The notes: generated by a model not told the origin, from the sequence alone. Counted from the stretch's first letter, positions 21,815 to 32,115 are shown. The stretch is 64,000 nucleotides of DNA from Turnera subulata (GCA_028386065.3 JAKUCV010003055.1:51922-115921), one strand, 5' to 3'. A program made the numbers and translations.

Positions 21815-22745
21815 CAAAAAAAAAACTAGAGTGAGTCCAAAACACATAGCAAGCTTATAGTTTTAACAAAAGAGACAAAAGAGATATATGAAATATTAGA
21901 ATTACATGTGGATCAAAGATCTCTTGTTCACTTGTAACCAACCTTAAAAATAAATTAAATTAAGGGTGGATTTAATCTTCTCCCACATAAGACAATTAGG
22001 CAAAGGAAAATCAAAAGAAACAAAGGAAAAAGGAAATCAGAAAAAAGAAATCAAGGGGAATCACAAATACCTTGAGCTTGCTGAGGGCTCCACTCCTCAG
22101 AGCCCCACTCAAAATTTTCGCAGCTTGATTCATCTGCTAGAAAAAAAAATCCCATTACCACGAATTAATAAAACAAGAAAATATTCCACTAACCACAAAT
22201 TAAATTCAAAGAAAGAGAGAAGAATGTCTCACATTTGCTTTGTGTGTGTCTCTCCTCCTCTCGGGGATTAGGTTTGAGTGATTTATAGAGGGACGCTAAA
22301 AAGAAAAAAGAATTGGAGAAGATCATTTTATAAAGACTTGGTAAGTGTTTACAACTTTACATAAGAGTAACTTGTTTGTTCAATAAGTTAGAATATTTTA
22401 GAATTACAACTTTTTTTTTCCTAATTTTTATCCAGCCAACCGTGTCCTCCCTCCCTCGAATTTTTACACCATAAATCGATGGCCTACACTTGCCTAATTA
22501 AATGGAATAAAATGTGAAACACTAACTGAAATATCTACTTTAAGTAGTTGAATGCTTCACCATTAAATATAAAATTTTCAATTTTGTTCTTTTCATGCAT
22601 AATTTTATCGCCTGATAGAATAATTGTATAAAAACCTAGAGTTATCCTCCCTCTTTTCAATTAAAACGTATATATTTTCTTCACCCTTCCGCTTTCCAAT
22701 ATATACTTCCTCGCCGATCAAATAAATCATTTAAAAAGTTTTAAA
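21815..22745 (-). repeat. Segmental duplication unit, right part (partner 31195-32115)
   Basis: Contains the intron, exon 2, leader and upstream region of the LINE-split type A copy. It matches 31195-32115 closely, and 24170-25130 (A3) less closely. The similarity ends at about 22745, where the MITE begins. Confidence 0.8.
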
Positions 22746-23057
22746 ACGAGAAATTTTATGGTGGGGATTCCCCAAGTTTGATTTGTTGTAGACCCTTATT
22801 TATATTAATAAATTATCTTTGATTGTTCGCTCTTTCCATTTTAGGGTTTATTTATTTCTCTAATTTACCTTATAGGTTTCCCATTCATCTCCTAAAATTT
22901 ATATTATTTCCTTATTTATTATGTATATTTAGGAAATAAATCTGCACATTCAATATATATACTTATACGATTTAATTATTCCTAATATAACTGAATTTAC
23001 GATTAAGTCTACAACAAATCAAACTTGGGGAGTCCTCACCATAAAATTTTTCGTCAT
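22746..23057. mobile_element. MITE-like element with ~50-bp terminal inverted repeats
   Basis: The left end (gagaaattttatggtgggga, ttccccaagtttgatttgtt, gtaga) is repeated inverted at the right end (tctac, aacaaatcaaacttgggga, gtcctcaccataaaatttt). The inside is about 200 bp of AT-rich non-coding sequence. The paralogous segment at 32115 lacks it, so this is an insertion at the edge of a duplicated unit. Family not assigned; target duplication not clear. Confidence 0.75.
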
Positions 23058-23828
23058 GATTCAATTCACTCCTATCCCAATGTGGGCTAGTTTTGGAAAA
23101 TACTTATTTTTTAGAAATTTTTATCATTGTGATAAAATTAAATAATTAATTCATTTTGTGGAATTTTGGGCTTACAAGCCCAGATGATTCTTTTACCCCC
23201 GAAAAATAAAATACTACGTAAGAGCCCACACACCTAAGAAAAATAAAACACTACATAAGAGCCCATCACTGGGGTACATACACCTTTTTTTTTTTTTTTT
23301 GATAATTGGGTACATACACATTGGCTCATGGAAACAAAAGGAAAATACAATATAACATGGCTTAAGCCAAATGAAACAAACAATCATTCACTTTACAGTC
23401 TTCATTCTTCCTTCTTCTCAAAATCAAATAATTAAGCAACTAAGTAAAGCATCCATTTACCTACACTGTGATGTGACTACTTGTCTTGCAATAGGTGCCA
23501 TATCAGAGACAAGAACAACAATTGGTGTTTTTTTCTTTTTTGTCATTGGTTTTGTCACTGCAGATGATGGTTAATTGCGACAGAATTGGGAGTGAATCGG
23601 TAAAAAATGTGCCATGACAATGGAGTCAATAAACAAAAGATCATAATAGTAGGATGATGATAAAGATAGAGCCATGTCAATAACCAAAAATAATTCTCTA
23701 CAAAAAAGACCAAAAAGAACTGAGAATATGCCCCTTATAACATTCCATGAGAGTTTGTTTGAAGACCACCTACGGTTAGTAACAACCCATATTGCATCTC
23801 TCTAGACAGCAGCTTTCTTCTGATCACG

Positions 23829-24558
23829 TTAGTGTTCTATATCAAGCGCAGTCCGATAATTTCCAAGCCAAGTCTGATATTTGTCGAGCAGAGCCCGAGT
23901 TTTATCAAGCGCAGCCTTACTTTCAGCAATCACTGCCTTATCTTTACTTTTAGCCATCAGACTAGAATAGTAATCCATCTGGCTATGATAGTAATCTATC
24001 TGTTTGAATCCCTGTTTGATTTCCTGCCTATCTCGGTCAATACTATCTACTACGGCCAGTAGTTCCCTCTTGGGAAGCTCTTCATAGAAATAGGTCTTGA
24101 CAGCAACGGCTGCAGCCCCTGCACCAAAAGGTAAGGCAACTCGGTTGCCTATCCCCTTGTATAAGAAGAGCCAAAAAAAAAAAAAAACTAGAGTGAGTCC
24201 AAAACACACAACAAGCTTATAGTTTTAAGCGTCATAACGACAGTAGTCCTCAAAATAAAAGAACAGATGAAAGGAAAAGAGACAAGAGAGATATATGAAA
24301 TACAAGAGAGATATATGAAATCTTATATATATTAGAATTACAGGTGGACCAAAGGTCTCTTGTTCACTTGTTACAAACCTTAAAGATAAATTAGAGTTAA
24401 AGGTAGAATTATTCTTCTCCCACATAAGACAATCAGGCAAAGGAAAATCAAAAGAAACAAAAGGAAAAATGAAATCAGAGAAAGAAATCAAATACCTTGA
24501 GCTTGCTGAGAGCTCCACTCCTCAGAGCTCCACTCAGGATTTTCGCAGCTTGATTCAT
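23829..24558 (-). CDS. Type A microgene A3
   Basis: Exon 24558-24496 encodes 21 residues with the SGALRSGAL repeat form. Exon 24155-23829, after tatacaag, encodes 108 residues (129 in total). The hydrophobic segment (GIGNRVALPFGAGAAAVAVK) and TYFYEELPKRE linker precede a long charged helix (DSIDRDRQEIKQGFKQIDYY; KAALDKTRALLDKYQTWLGN). The stop is a TAA at 23831-23829. In the same frame seven more family codons (RDQKKAAV-like) and the usual TAG follow, so this stop trims only about eight residues. Leader donor at 24655-24654; the 5' UTR intron ends at the ATG. With A2 it is one of two type A copies whose helix is essentially complete. Function unknown. Confidence 0.65.
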
Positions 24559-24655
24559 CTGCTAGAAAAAAAAATATCCCATTACCATGAATTAACAAAA
24601 AAAATATTCCATTAACCACAAATTAAATTCAAAGAAAGAGAGAAGAATGTCTCAC

Positions 24656-25150
24656 CTTTGCTTTGTGTGTGTGTCTCTTTCCTCTTCTCGGGGATTAGGT
24701 TTGAGTGATTTCAAAAGAGAAACTTAAAAAAAAAAGGAATTCGAGATGATTTTATAAAGAGTTGGTAAGTTTTTACAACTTTACATAAGAGTGACTTTTT
24801 TGTTCAATAAGTTAGAATATTTTAGAATTACAACTTTTTTTTTTCCTAATTTTTATCCAGCCAACAGTGTCCTCCCTCCCTCGAATTTTTTACACCGTAG
24901 ATCGATGGCCTACACTAGCCTAATTAATTAAATGGAATAAAATGTGAAACACTAACTGAAATATCTATTTTAAGTAGTTGAATTCTTTTTTTGTTTCCTA
25001 TCCGGTATCTGGAGCTTAAATTTTCAATTTTATTTTTTTCATCCATAATTTTATAGCCTGATAGAATAATTGTATGAAAATTTAAAGTGATCCTCCCTCT
25101 TTCCAATTAAAACGTATATATTTTCTTGGCCCTTCCTCTTTCTATATACT
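24656..25150 (-). promoter_or_regulatory. A3 leader exon and shared upstream region
   Basis: The leader ends gcaaag|gtgagac at 24656. Upstream sequence (gttagaatattttagaattaca, tttatccagccaac.gtgtcctccctcc, gatcgatggcc-type block) is shared with 22380-22740 and 31750-32110. It is the best candidate for the type A promoter. At 24988-25018 a short insert (tttttttgtttcctatccgg) replaces family sequence and matches the tail of the SINE-like piece at 12850. Confidence 0.45.
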
Positions 25151-25399
25151 TTCTCGCCGAAAATCACTCCTTTTCACATGCTCCAATTCCATCAATCAGA
25201 AATACATCTATTTATTAAAATGGCAATTGTATTGTATTTGTAGATATGAGGTTTGGGTAATTTTTCGAATGTTTTCTGTTTTTGAAAAACTGAGCAGTGA
25301 TGCCTCGAGGAGAGAGAGAAATAAGCACAAATCAAAATGTAATCCCCTACGCCACGTTGGCAATCCGCGGGGTATTAATTACAGCCGTATATTTTTTTC

Positions 25400-25700
25400 G
25401 AAATTTATGCACCAAATATAATTCTATAAAGTGTAGGAAAAGAGTCCTCCAATCCATTTCTAAATTCTTCAAAATTTTTAGGAAAAAAAGTTGTCAAACT
25501 TTTTTATGTATAAAAGTTTTAAAAGTTCAGTGCACTCACAAGCCTACAATGACAACTACTTGATAGATCCATCACTGACTATAATGATGTTTAATAAGAA
25601 TGAAGTAAATTTCAAGGATCCAAGGGCAAGTAACATTGTCAAAAAAGGATACTAAAAGGCCCAAATAAAGTAGCCACATAGACGAGCTTCATGAATCAGT
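25400..25700. repeat. Array flank paralogous to 14545-15000 and 13140-13215
   Basis: Contains tttatgcaccaaatata, cacaagcctacaatg, catagacgagcttcatgaat and the empty version of the site hit by the LINE at 13216-14527 (ggatactaaaaggcccaaat at about 25638). Useful as a pre-insertion reference. No coding frame. Confidence 0.7.
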
Positions 25701-25911
25701 CAATTAAAACCAAAATAAGAATCTGATTTCTAATCAAAAGGAAAAATTTCGAATCATCTACATCACCATTGACCACTTACCATTAATTGCTCTCTCCAGT
25801 GTTCCTGGAAATCCAATCCACTATTTCCATCGGCGAAGGAACTCGCCCAGCCTGATTTTGAGACCGCTGGATCTGCATCAACATCTGCACCTGAGCTTCC
25901 AGAGTGCTGAT

Positions 25912-28900
25912 TCACTCACCGTGCTGGATGATCTCTTCGTTGTGACGGATGTTTCCCTGCCTCACTAGATCCTGAGTTGCCTGCACAGCCCTGAGGACCT
26001 CCTGGTCGGAGCCCTCAAACCCCATCCTCTTCCGAACTTTATGGACGAGTATAGCACTGGCAGCGGTGGTCGCGACACTTTTCCCGGCCTCCTGTACAGA
26101 TCGAAAACTATTAGGAACTAATTGAAGATTTTGTGAAAAGTTTTTTATTATTGATTTTCTTATAATAATACCCAAGGGATACACCTTTATTTATACAAGT
26201 TATAAGACTAGAATACTAAGCAAAAAGTTCTCACAAATGACAAAAATATATAGTTAGAATTCCGCCTTTTAATTTCCAATTCAAATTACCAAATTACAAA
26301 GGATTGCTTTGTTTGTTGGTTTTCTTATACAAACCCGATTCAAATTACCAAATTACAAAGGATTGCTTTGTTTGTTGGTTTTCTTATACAAACCCGATTT
26401 TGAATAACGATTTCTTTCTTTTTATCACCGACTCTTTTTTCCTTTTCTTTGATTGAATTTTTTCAATAGATTTGAGGATTTATATTCCAATTTCAAGATT
26501 CATTTTGATTCGAATCTTATGGCTTTACAGGTTCCGTCGTTCCCATCGCTCTTCCGTTAATGCTACTCTTAATCCTACATGGACACAAATTAGAAAATTT
26601 GTGACGGTGGAAAACTTATGTCGGCCAACACTCCCCCTCAAGTTGGTGCAAAGATATCACACATGCGCAACTAGCAAACTAACTGATGATAAGTCTTGTT
26701 GTCAAGTCCCTTCGTAAAAACATCAGCCAATTGATTGTTTGAAGAGCATGGAAGATGTCAAGAACTCTAGATGTTAACTTCTCCTTGATGAAGTGCCGAT
26801 CAATCTCAATATGCTTCGTTCGATCATGTTGCACAGGATTGTGCGCTATACTGATACTGGCTTTGTTGTCACAATAAAGAGATAACTTTTTATTTTGGGA
26901 TAACTTCAGTTCCTCCATCAACTTCTTCAGCCATAAGAGCTCACAAACCCCTTGTGCCATAGCTCTATATTCTGCTTCAATACTTGATCTAGCAACCACA
27001 CTCTGTTTTTTACTTCTCCAAGTGACCAAGTTGCCTCCGACAAGTGTACAATTACCAGTTATAGACCTTCTATCATCTGGTGATCCAGCCCAGTCAGCGT
27101 CAGTGAATGCTTCTATATGAAGATGATCATGCTTGATAAATAGGGTATGGTCAGCATTTCTCTGCTGGTAACCAAAGTGAATCATGGCTCTACTAAATCT
27201 GTCAAACCATGCTCTAGGAGACTGTTTCAAGCCGTATAAAGCCTTCTTTAGTTTGCAAACTTTCCCTTTAGTGTTTGCATTTTCCAATCCTGGAGGAATC
27301 TCCGTATACACTTCCTCTTCCAAATCTCCATGTAAGAAAGCATTTTTAACATCAAACTGTTGCAAATCCCAATTGAGATTGGCTGCACAAGACAACAAGA
27401 TTCTGATGGTATTCATTTTAGCAACTGGAGCAAATGTCTCTTGGTAGTCCACCCCATAGGTTTGAGTGAATCCTTTCGCTACTAATCTTGCTTTATATCT
27501 TTCAATTGAACCATTTGCTCTATGCTTTACGGTGAACACCCACTTGCAACCAACTAGTTTTTTATCAGAGGGATAAGCAACTAGATCCCAAGTTTGATTC
27601 TTATGCAAAGCATTCATTTCCTTAAGCATAACTTCTTTCTATTTCGGATCTTGAATTGCTTCCTTCCAACCCTAGGGAATAGATACAGAGGAAATAGATA
27701 AGGCAAAAGCTCTATAGGAAGGAGATAAAGAATCATAGGAAACAAAGTTAGAGATAGAGTGTTTGGTACAAGCTCGAACTCCTTTTCTCTGAGCAATGGG
27801 TAAATCCAATAGTATTATCATGTGCCAAAGGATCAACGGGAGGTAACTCACCAGGAGAAGCTGGAGCAGGGGAAGATTCAAGAGATGCTGGAGTAGGAGA
27901 AGATTCTTGACTAGGAGAAGGTTGCACGATGGCCTCTTGTATAGCATTTCTTCTAGAGTATACCAAAAAATCAGGTCTGTCCAAACGACCAACAGCGGTA
28001 TCCTCCCCCTGGGTAGGAATTTCCCAAAAAATTGAATCATCTAAAGTCTCCAAACCAGGAACCAACACCTCATGTCTATCATTGCTCTCCCCCTCATGAG
28101 GTGTCTGTGGAGAAGGAAAATAAGACTCAGACTCTCTAAAGGTGACATCCATGCTGACAAAAAATCTTAGAGTAGGAGGATGATAACATCGGTATCCTTT
28201 CTGTGTCGGAGAGTACCCAATAAAGACACATTTGAGAGCTTGAGGGTCCAATTTTCCAAGATTACGTATATAGACAAAACAAACACATCCAAAGACTTTT
28301 GGTGGAATAGTATAAGTATTTTTACCCAGCAAGAGCTCAAGAGGACTTTGATAATTCAAGACTCTAAGTGGCATTCGATTGATGAAATATGTAGCAGCAA
28401 GGATGGCATCACCCCAATATGATTTAGGGGGGTTCATAGTGAACAAGAGAGACCGAGCCACTTCCAATAGATACCGATTCTTTGGCTCAGCAACACCATT
28501 TTGAGCACTAGTGTACGGGGCAGCTGGTTTGGTGGAGAATTCCACGAGATTCTAAAAAGGTACGGAATCTGTAGTCCATATATTCTGTTCCATTATCGGT
28601 CCTCAATATCTTAATCTTAGCATCAAATTGAGTAGTAACCTCTGCATGAAAAGAGTAGAAATATTGGAAAACATCACTCTTGGCTTTTATCAAATATACC
28701 CAAGTCATCCTAGTGCAATCATCAATAAAAGTAAAAAACCACCGATTACCAATTAAAGAGGTGGTCTGGGTTGGCCCCCAAACATCAGAATGGCTGGTGG
28801 TAAAAGAAACTGCGCTTCTGTTGTTCGTACTAGGAGAATAGGTGCTTCTAGTGTGTTTGGCATACTCACAAGCATCACAAACGAGAGAATCAAATTGAGT

Positions 28901-30537
28901 TTTGGAGAATAAATGAGGATAGATCTTCTGTAACACAAAGAAGGATGGATGGCCTAACCGTCGATGCCACTGCATTATTTCATGGTTGACATCATTATTT
29001 CCTCCATAAAAGGCTTGACCTTGAGTAGCGCTGGGACTCCTCTCCAATATGTATAATTTATCATGCACCCTACCACTGCCAATTGTCTTCCCTGTCTGAA
29101 GATCTTGAAGGACACAATGATCAGGAAAGAATTCGATTTTACAGTTGAGGGGTTTTGTAATGGTACTAACGGAAAGGAGATTAATAGGAAATTGAATAAC
29201 ATGAAGAATCGAAGAAAGCTCGATATGCGATGTACAAGCAACAGAACTTGTGCCAGAAACTGGGATGAAAGAGCCATCATCTATTCTAACTCTGTCTGGT
29301 ATTTGACAGGGGGAATAATTAGAAAAAATTTCTGAAGAACCGGTCATGTGTCTATTCGCACCAGAATCAAGAATCCACGAGTCAGAATGAGCCAGAAAGG
29401 TATTACCGAATTGCACAAAATTGGTGACTGTAGGTAATTGACTTGAGGGAGACATTAGCCGTTTGAGAAGTCGATTCTCATTAGAGGAAAAAGCACCATT
29501 GATTTTATCGGTAGACATAATGGTGAAAGTAAAACAACAAAATTGATAAAAAATAGGCAGAAAATAATTCTGCAAAAAAGGGAAAAATCTCACCCGTGAA
29601 TAGTAAATACGAACTCGTCGGAATCCGGTCACCGGAAAACTGATGATGGCAGAACTCAAGGCAAAGTAGAGGGATCAGGTCGCCGCTTGCAGGGGAGTCC
29701 AAAAAGTCCGAAATCAACTCAAGAAAGTGGTCGGAAAATGGTGAAAAAGGCTCGCCAGAGTGTCGCCGGAAAATTAAGCGGTGAGTGACGGCACGTGCGG
29801 AGGAGATCGACAGTGAGAAAAGAAAACTAGTGCGGGAGAGAGTAAAGCTCTATCTCCGGTAAGGCACTAAGGCTCCGCCCGTAAATAGTAACTCTAACCG
29901 TGAACAGTAATTCCGTCAGTGAACAGTGTCGATGAACAGTACCACGAATAATGCCGATGAACAGTGTCGATGAACGGTACGTGGACAATGTCGTTGGACA
30001 GTGATTTAGGAGCCAATTCTTTTTTTGGTCCCAAGGCATCGATTATTGATTGAAGATTTCCACAATAGCACAAACACCGCGCTTGGATTGTGCTTTTTTT
30101 CTTTTCTTTTTTTATTGTACCAATTGTGTTACCATGGACTTTCAGAAAATTTGCAGTCCAAGAATAAGAAAGAAAAAAAACCAAACAGTGCGGGAGAGAG
30201 GAAAAATTCTATCTCCTATAAGGCACTATAGCTCCGCTATCATGAAGATTTTTATGAAAAGTTTTTTATTATTGATTTTCTGATAATAATACCCAAGGGG
30301 TACAACTTTATTTATACAAGTTCTAAGACTAGAATACCAAGCTACTCCTAATCCTACATGGACACAAATTAGAAAATTTGAGACGGTGGAAAACACCAAG
30401 TCGGTGGAAAACTTATGTCGGCCAACACTAATCAAACAAAAAAAACACTAATTAATAACTAATCTAACACTAATTACCTTACTGGCATGGAAAATGTGCC
30501 TAGCTGCGGTACCGATGATCGGCCAAGCCTTCTTCAT
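25912..30537 (-). CDS. Type B microgene B3 with a copia element in its intron
   Basis: Exon 1 (30537-30478) encodes MKKAWPIIGTAARHIFHASK and ends AAG|GTAATTAG. Exon 2 (26091-25912), after gatctgtacag, joins in phase 0. It encodes EAGKSVATTAASAILVHKV, then RKRMGFEGSDQEV and a charged stretch to TGA (79 residues in total). The intron now spans 4386 bp because a 4305-bp copia element plus a 5-bp target duplication sits in what was an intron of roughly 76 bp; both splice sites and both exons are intact. The last codons overlap a perfect donor-like ACG|GTGAGT at 25922-25916, so a further exon is possible. The ATG follows ggtaaag, again consistent with a 5' UTR intron ending at the start. Whether such a long intron is still spliced is unknown. 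Confidence 0.5.
26123..26630 (-). repeat. Copia 3' LTR, with internal 61-bp tandem duplication
   Basis: It matches the 5' LTR at both ends but carries about 300 extra bases between actaag (about 26218) and ctactcttaatcc (about 26560). Within these, a ~61-bp unit (caaattaccaaattacaaag ... acaaacccgatt) is directly repeated at about 26280-26400. Confidence 0.85.
26679..27629 (-). pseudogene. Copia reverse transcriptase / RNase H, catalytic core deleted
   Basis: The N-terminal RT part is clear (TWDLVAYPSDKKLVGCKWVF; RLVAKGFTQTYGVDYQETF; DVKNAFLHGDLEEEVYTEIP; KALYGLKQSPRAWFDRF). After HTLFIKHD (residue ~168, about 27125) the frame passes directly to the RNase H region (IEAFTDADWAGSPDDRRS; SSIEAEYRAMA; LYCDNKASISIAHNPV; DRTKHIEIDRHFIKEK). 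The part normally between them, about 170-180 residues with the YVDD active site and the connection domain, is absent without disturbing frame. The C-terminus then frameshifts, with the expected LADVFTKGL continuing in another frame. Confidence 0.85.
27748..29560 (-). pseudogene. Copia protease and integrase, gag absent, one frameshift
   Basis: From about 29515 the frame encodes a short gag remnant, then the aspartic protease motif (WILDSGANRHMTGSSE), the GAG-pre-integrase box (WHRRLGHPSFFVLQ; CDACEYAKH) and the integrase core (SDVWGP; FIDDCTRMTWVYLIK; LRTDNGTEY). At about 28545 the frame shifts into 28545-27748, which carries the rest of the core (AAPYTSAQNGVAE, the third catalytic residue region) and the C-terminal integrase domain (LLGKNTYTIPPKVFGCVCFV; KCVFIGYSPTQKGYRCY). 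No capsid or CCHC knuckle is found between the leader and the protease. Confidence 0.85.
29820..30010 (-). repeat. Copia leader with repeated gtgaacagt units
   Basis: Short units of the form g(t/a)gaacagt...tcgatgaacagt recur about eight times at 29890-30005, in the 5' untranslated leader between primer site and protease. The segment gtgcgggagagag...gctctatctcc...aaggcactaaggctccg at 29831-29878 repeats one at 30188-30238 beside the 5' LTR. Confidence 0.7.
30243..30427 (-). repeat. Copia 5' LTR, short form
   Basis: 185 bp, lacking the ~300-bp middle of the 3' LTR but carrying a ~17-bp internal duplication (ggtggaaaacaccaagtc followed by ggtggaaaac). The ends match the 3' LTR with few changes. 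Confidence 0.85.
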
Positions 30538-30599
30538 CTTTACCAAACCAAGAACAGAGCAAGAGAAATGCAGAAATTGAAGTGTTTTTTTTTTTTATT

Positions 30600-30880
30600 T
30601 GATTCGATTCGAGAGCAAATTAGGTTTATCGAGAATGGAGGAGAGAGAGAGAAATAAACACAGAGGGTAATGTAACCGCCTCTCGCCAAGCTGACAATCT
30701 GCTATTAATCACAACCGTCCATTTTTTTTTTGAAATAAATGGCAGAGATTCCCCGAAAGCCTCCTCCTCCTCTAAAAAAAAAGCCTCCTCCTCCTCATTC
30801 GCCCATTCTCCTACCACGCGGATTGCCATCACCCCATTCAATCTACGACCGTCGATACAAAACCAATCGAAGGCCCAAAT
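30600..30880 (-). promoter_or_regulatory. B3 leader/upstream region with conserved short upstream ORF
   Basis: ctaccacgcggattgccatc (30811-30830) matches the block upstream of the other type B copies. On the minus strand it gives ATG plus AIRVVG(E)W and an acidic run. Frame start at 30828; a further in-frame ATG lies at 30841. It lies about 290 bp upstream of the B3 start codon. Confidence 0.4.
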
Positions 30881-30989
30881 TCACCCTCCCCCTTAATTGT
30901 CAAAAAACACGCCGGTCCTATTATACCTGCTGCCATACTCTTAAGCCATCCTCTTTTATTCTTTTTGAGAAAAAATATGATTCTAATTC

Positions 30990-31510
30990 TTAAACCATTC
31001 CATCTGACTATGATAGTAATCTATCCTTTAAAATCCCTGCTTGATTTCCTACTTGTCTTGGTCAATACTATCTATTAAGTCCAGTAGTTTCTTCTTGGGA
31101 ATCTTCATAAAAATAGGTCATAGCAGCAACGACTGTAGCAGCTGTACCAAAAGGTATGGAAATTGGCAAGTTCTTTGCCTATCTCCTTATATAAGAGAAA
31201 AAAAAAAAAAAACTAGAGTGAGTCCAAAACACACAGCAAGCTTATAATTTTAACAAAAGAGACAAAAGAGATATATGAAATCCTATATTAGAATTACAGG
31301 TGGATCAAAGATCTCTTGTTCACTTGTAACCAACCTTAAAAATAAAATAAATTAAGGGTGGTTTTATTCTTCTCCCACATAAAATAATTAGGCAAAGGAA
31401 AATCAAAAGAAACAAAAGGAAAAAGGAAATCAGAGAAAGAAATCAAAGGGAATCACAAATACCTTGAGCTTGCTGAGAGCTCCACTCAGGATTTTCGCAG
31501 CTTGATTCAT
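30990..31510 (-). pseudogene. Type A microgene, broken (sister of the LINE-split copy)
   Basis: Exon 2 (31510-31463) is intact and encodes MNQAAKILSGALSKLK. The last exon starts at 31185 after atataag (GAGATAGGC in place of GGGATAGGC). A 10-bp insertion shifts the frame before the hydrophobic segment ends. Further changes (a lost codon part at TATGAAGATTCC, AAGTAGGAAATC) add stops. It ends at the same point as the copy at 16221, so both descend from one already truncated ancestor. It lacks the LINE. Confidence 0.7.
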
Positions 31511-32115
31511 CTGCAAGAAAAAAAACATCCCATTACCACGAATTAACAAAAAAAAGTATTCCATTAACCACAAATTAAATTCAAAGATAGAGAGAAGAAT
31601 GTCTCACTTTTGCTTTGCTTTGTGCGTGTCTCTCCTCTTCTCAGGGATTAGGGTTGAGTGATTTATAAAGGGAGGGACACTAAAAAGAAAAAGGAATTCG
31701 AGATGATTTTATAAAGACTTAGTAAGTGCTTCCAACTTTACATAAGAGTAACTTGATTGTTCAATAAGTTAGAATATTTTAGAGTTACAACTTTTTTTTT
31801 CCTAATTTTTATCCAGCCAACCGTGTCCTCCCTCCTTCGAATTTTTACACCATAAGTCGATGGCCCACACTAATTAAATGGAATAAAATGTGAAACACTA
31901 ACTGAAATATTTATTTTAAGTAGTTGAACTCTTCACCATTAAATATAAAATTTTCAATTTTGTTCTTTTCATGCATAATTTTATAGCCTGATAGAATAAT
32001 TGTATAAAAATCTAGAGTGATCCTCCCTCTTTCCAATTAAAACGTATATATTTTCTTCACCCTTCCTCTTTCCAATATATACTTCCTCGCCGATCAAATA
32101 AATCATTTAAAAAGT
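31195..32115 (-). repeat. Segmental duplication partner of 21815-22745
   Basis: Same order as 21815-22745: intron, exon 2, leader (ctcactttt-type donor at about 31607), upstream region. It lacks the MITE that follows at 22746. Confidence 0.8.

Larger units (their letters stand above)
16221..22133 (-). pseudogene. Type A microgene split by a 5.4-kb LINE
   Basis: Coding exon 2 is intact at 22133-22071 and carries the 15-bp repeat form. The last exon lies at about 16410-16221 (NLIDSVDQDKQKIKQGFKRI, DYYHSQMEWFKN) on the far side of the LINE at 16411-21814. The insertion removed the start and acceptor of the last exon (about 25 bp compared with 31170-31200). Independently, a 10-bp insertion (aattgccata type, also in the copy at 31 kb) shifts the frame before the helix. 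The 5' UTR donor at 22232 remains. The gene was therefore probably already broken before or at duplication, and the LINE finished it. Confidence 0.75.
26123..30427 (-). mobile_element. Ty1/copia LTR retrotransposon, non-autonomous remnant
   Basis: Bounded by the 5-bp target duplication ctaat (26118-26122 and 30428-30432). LTRs start TGTTGGCCGACATAAG on the minus strand and end TCTTCA. The 3' LTR (26123-26630, 508 bp) is preceded by a polypurine tract (ttgagggggag). The 5' LTR (30243-30427, 185 bp) is followed by tgatagcggagc, a degenerate initiator-Met-tRNA primer site. Domain order protease - integrase - RT - RNase H is that of copia. Gag is missing, integrase and the C-terminus are frameshifted, and the RT core is deleted. 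It sits in the intron of microgene B3. Confidence 0.9.
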
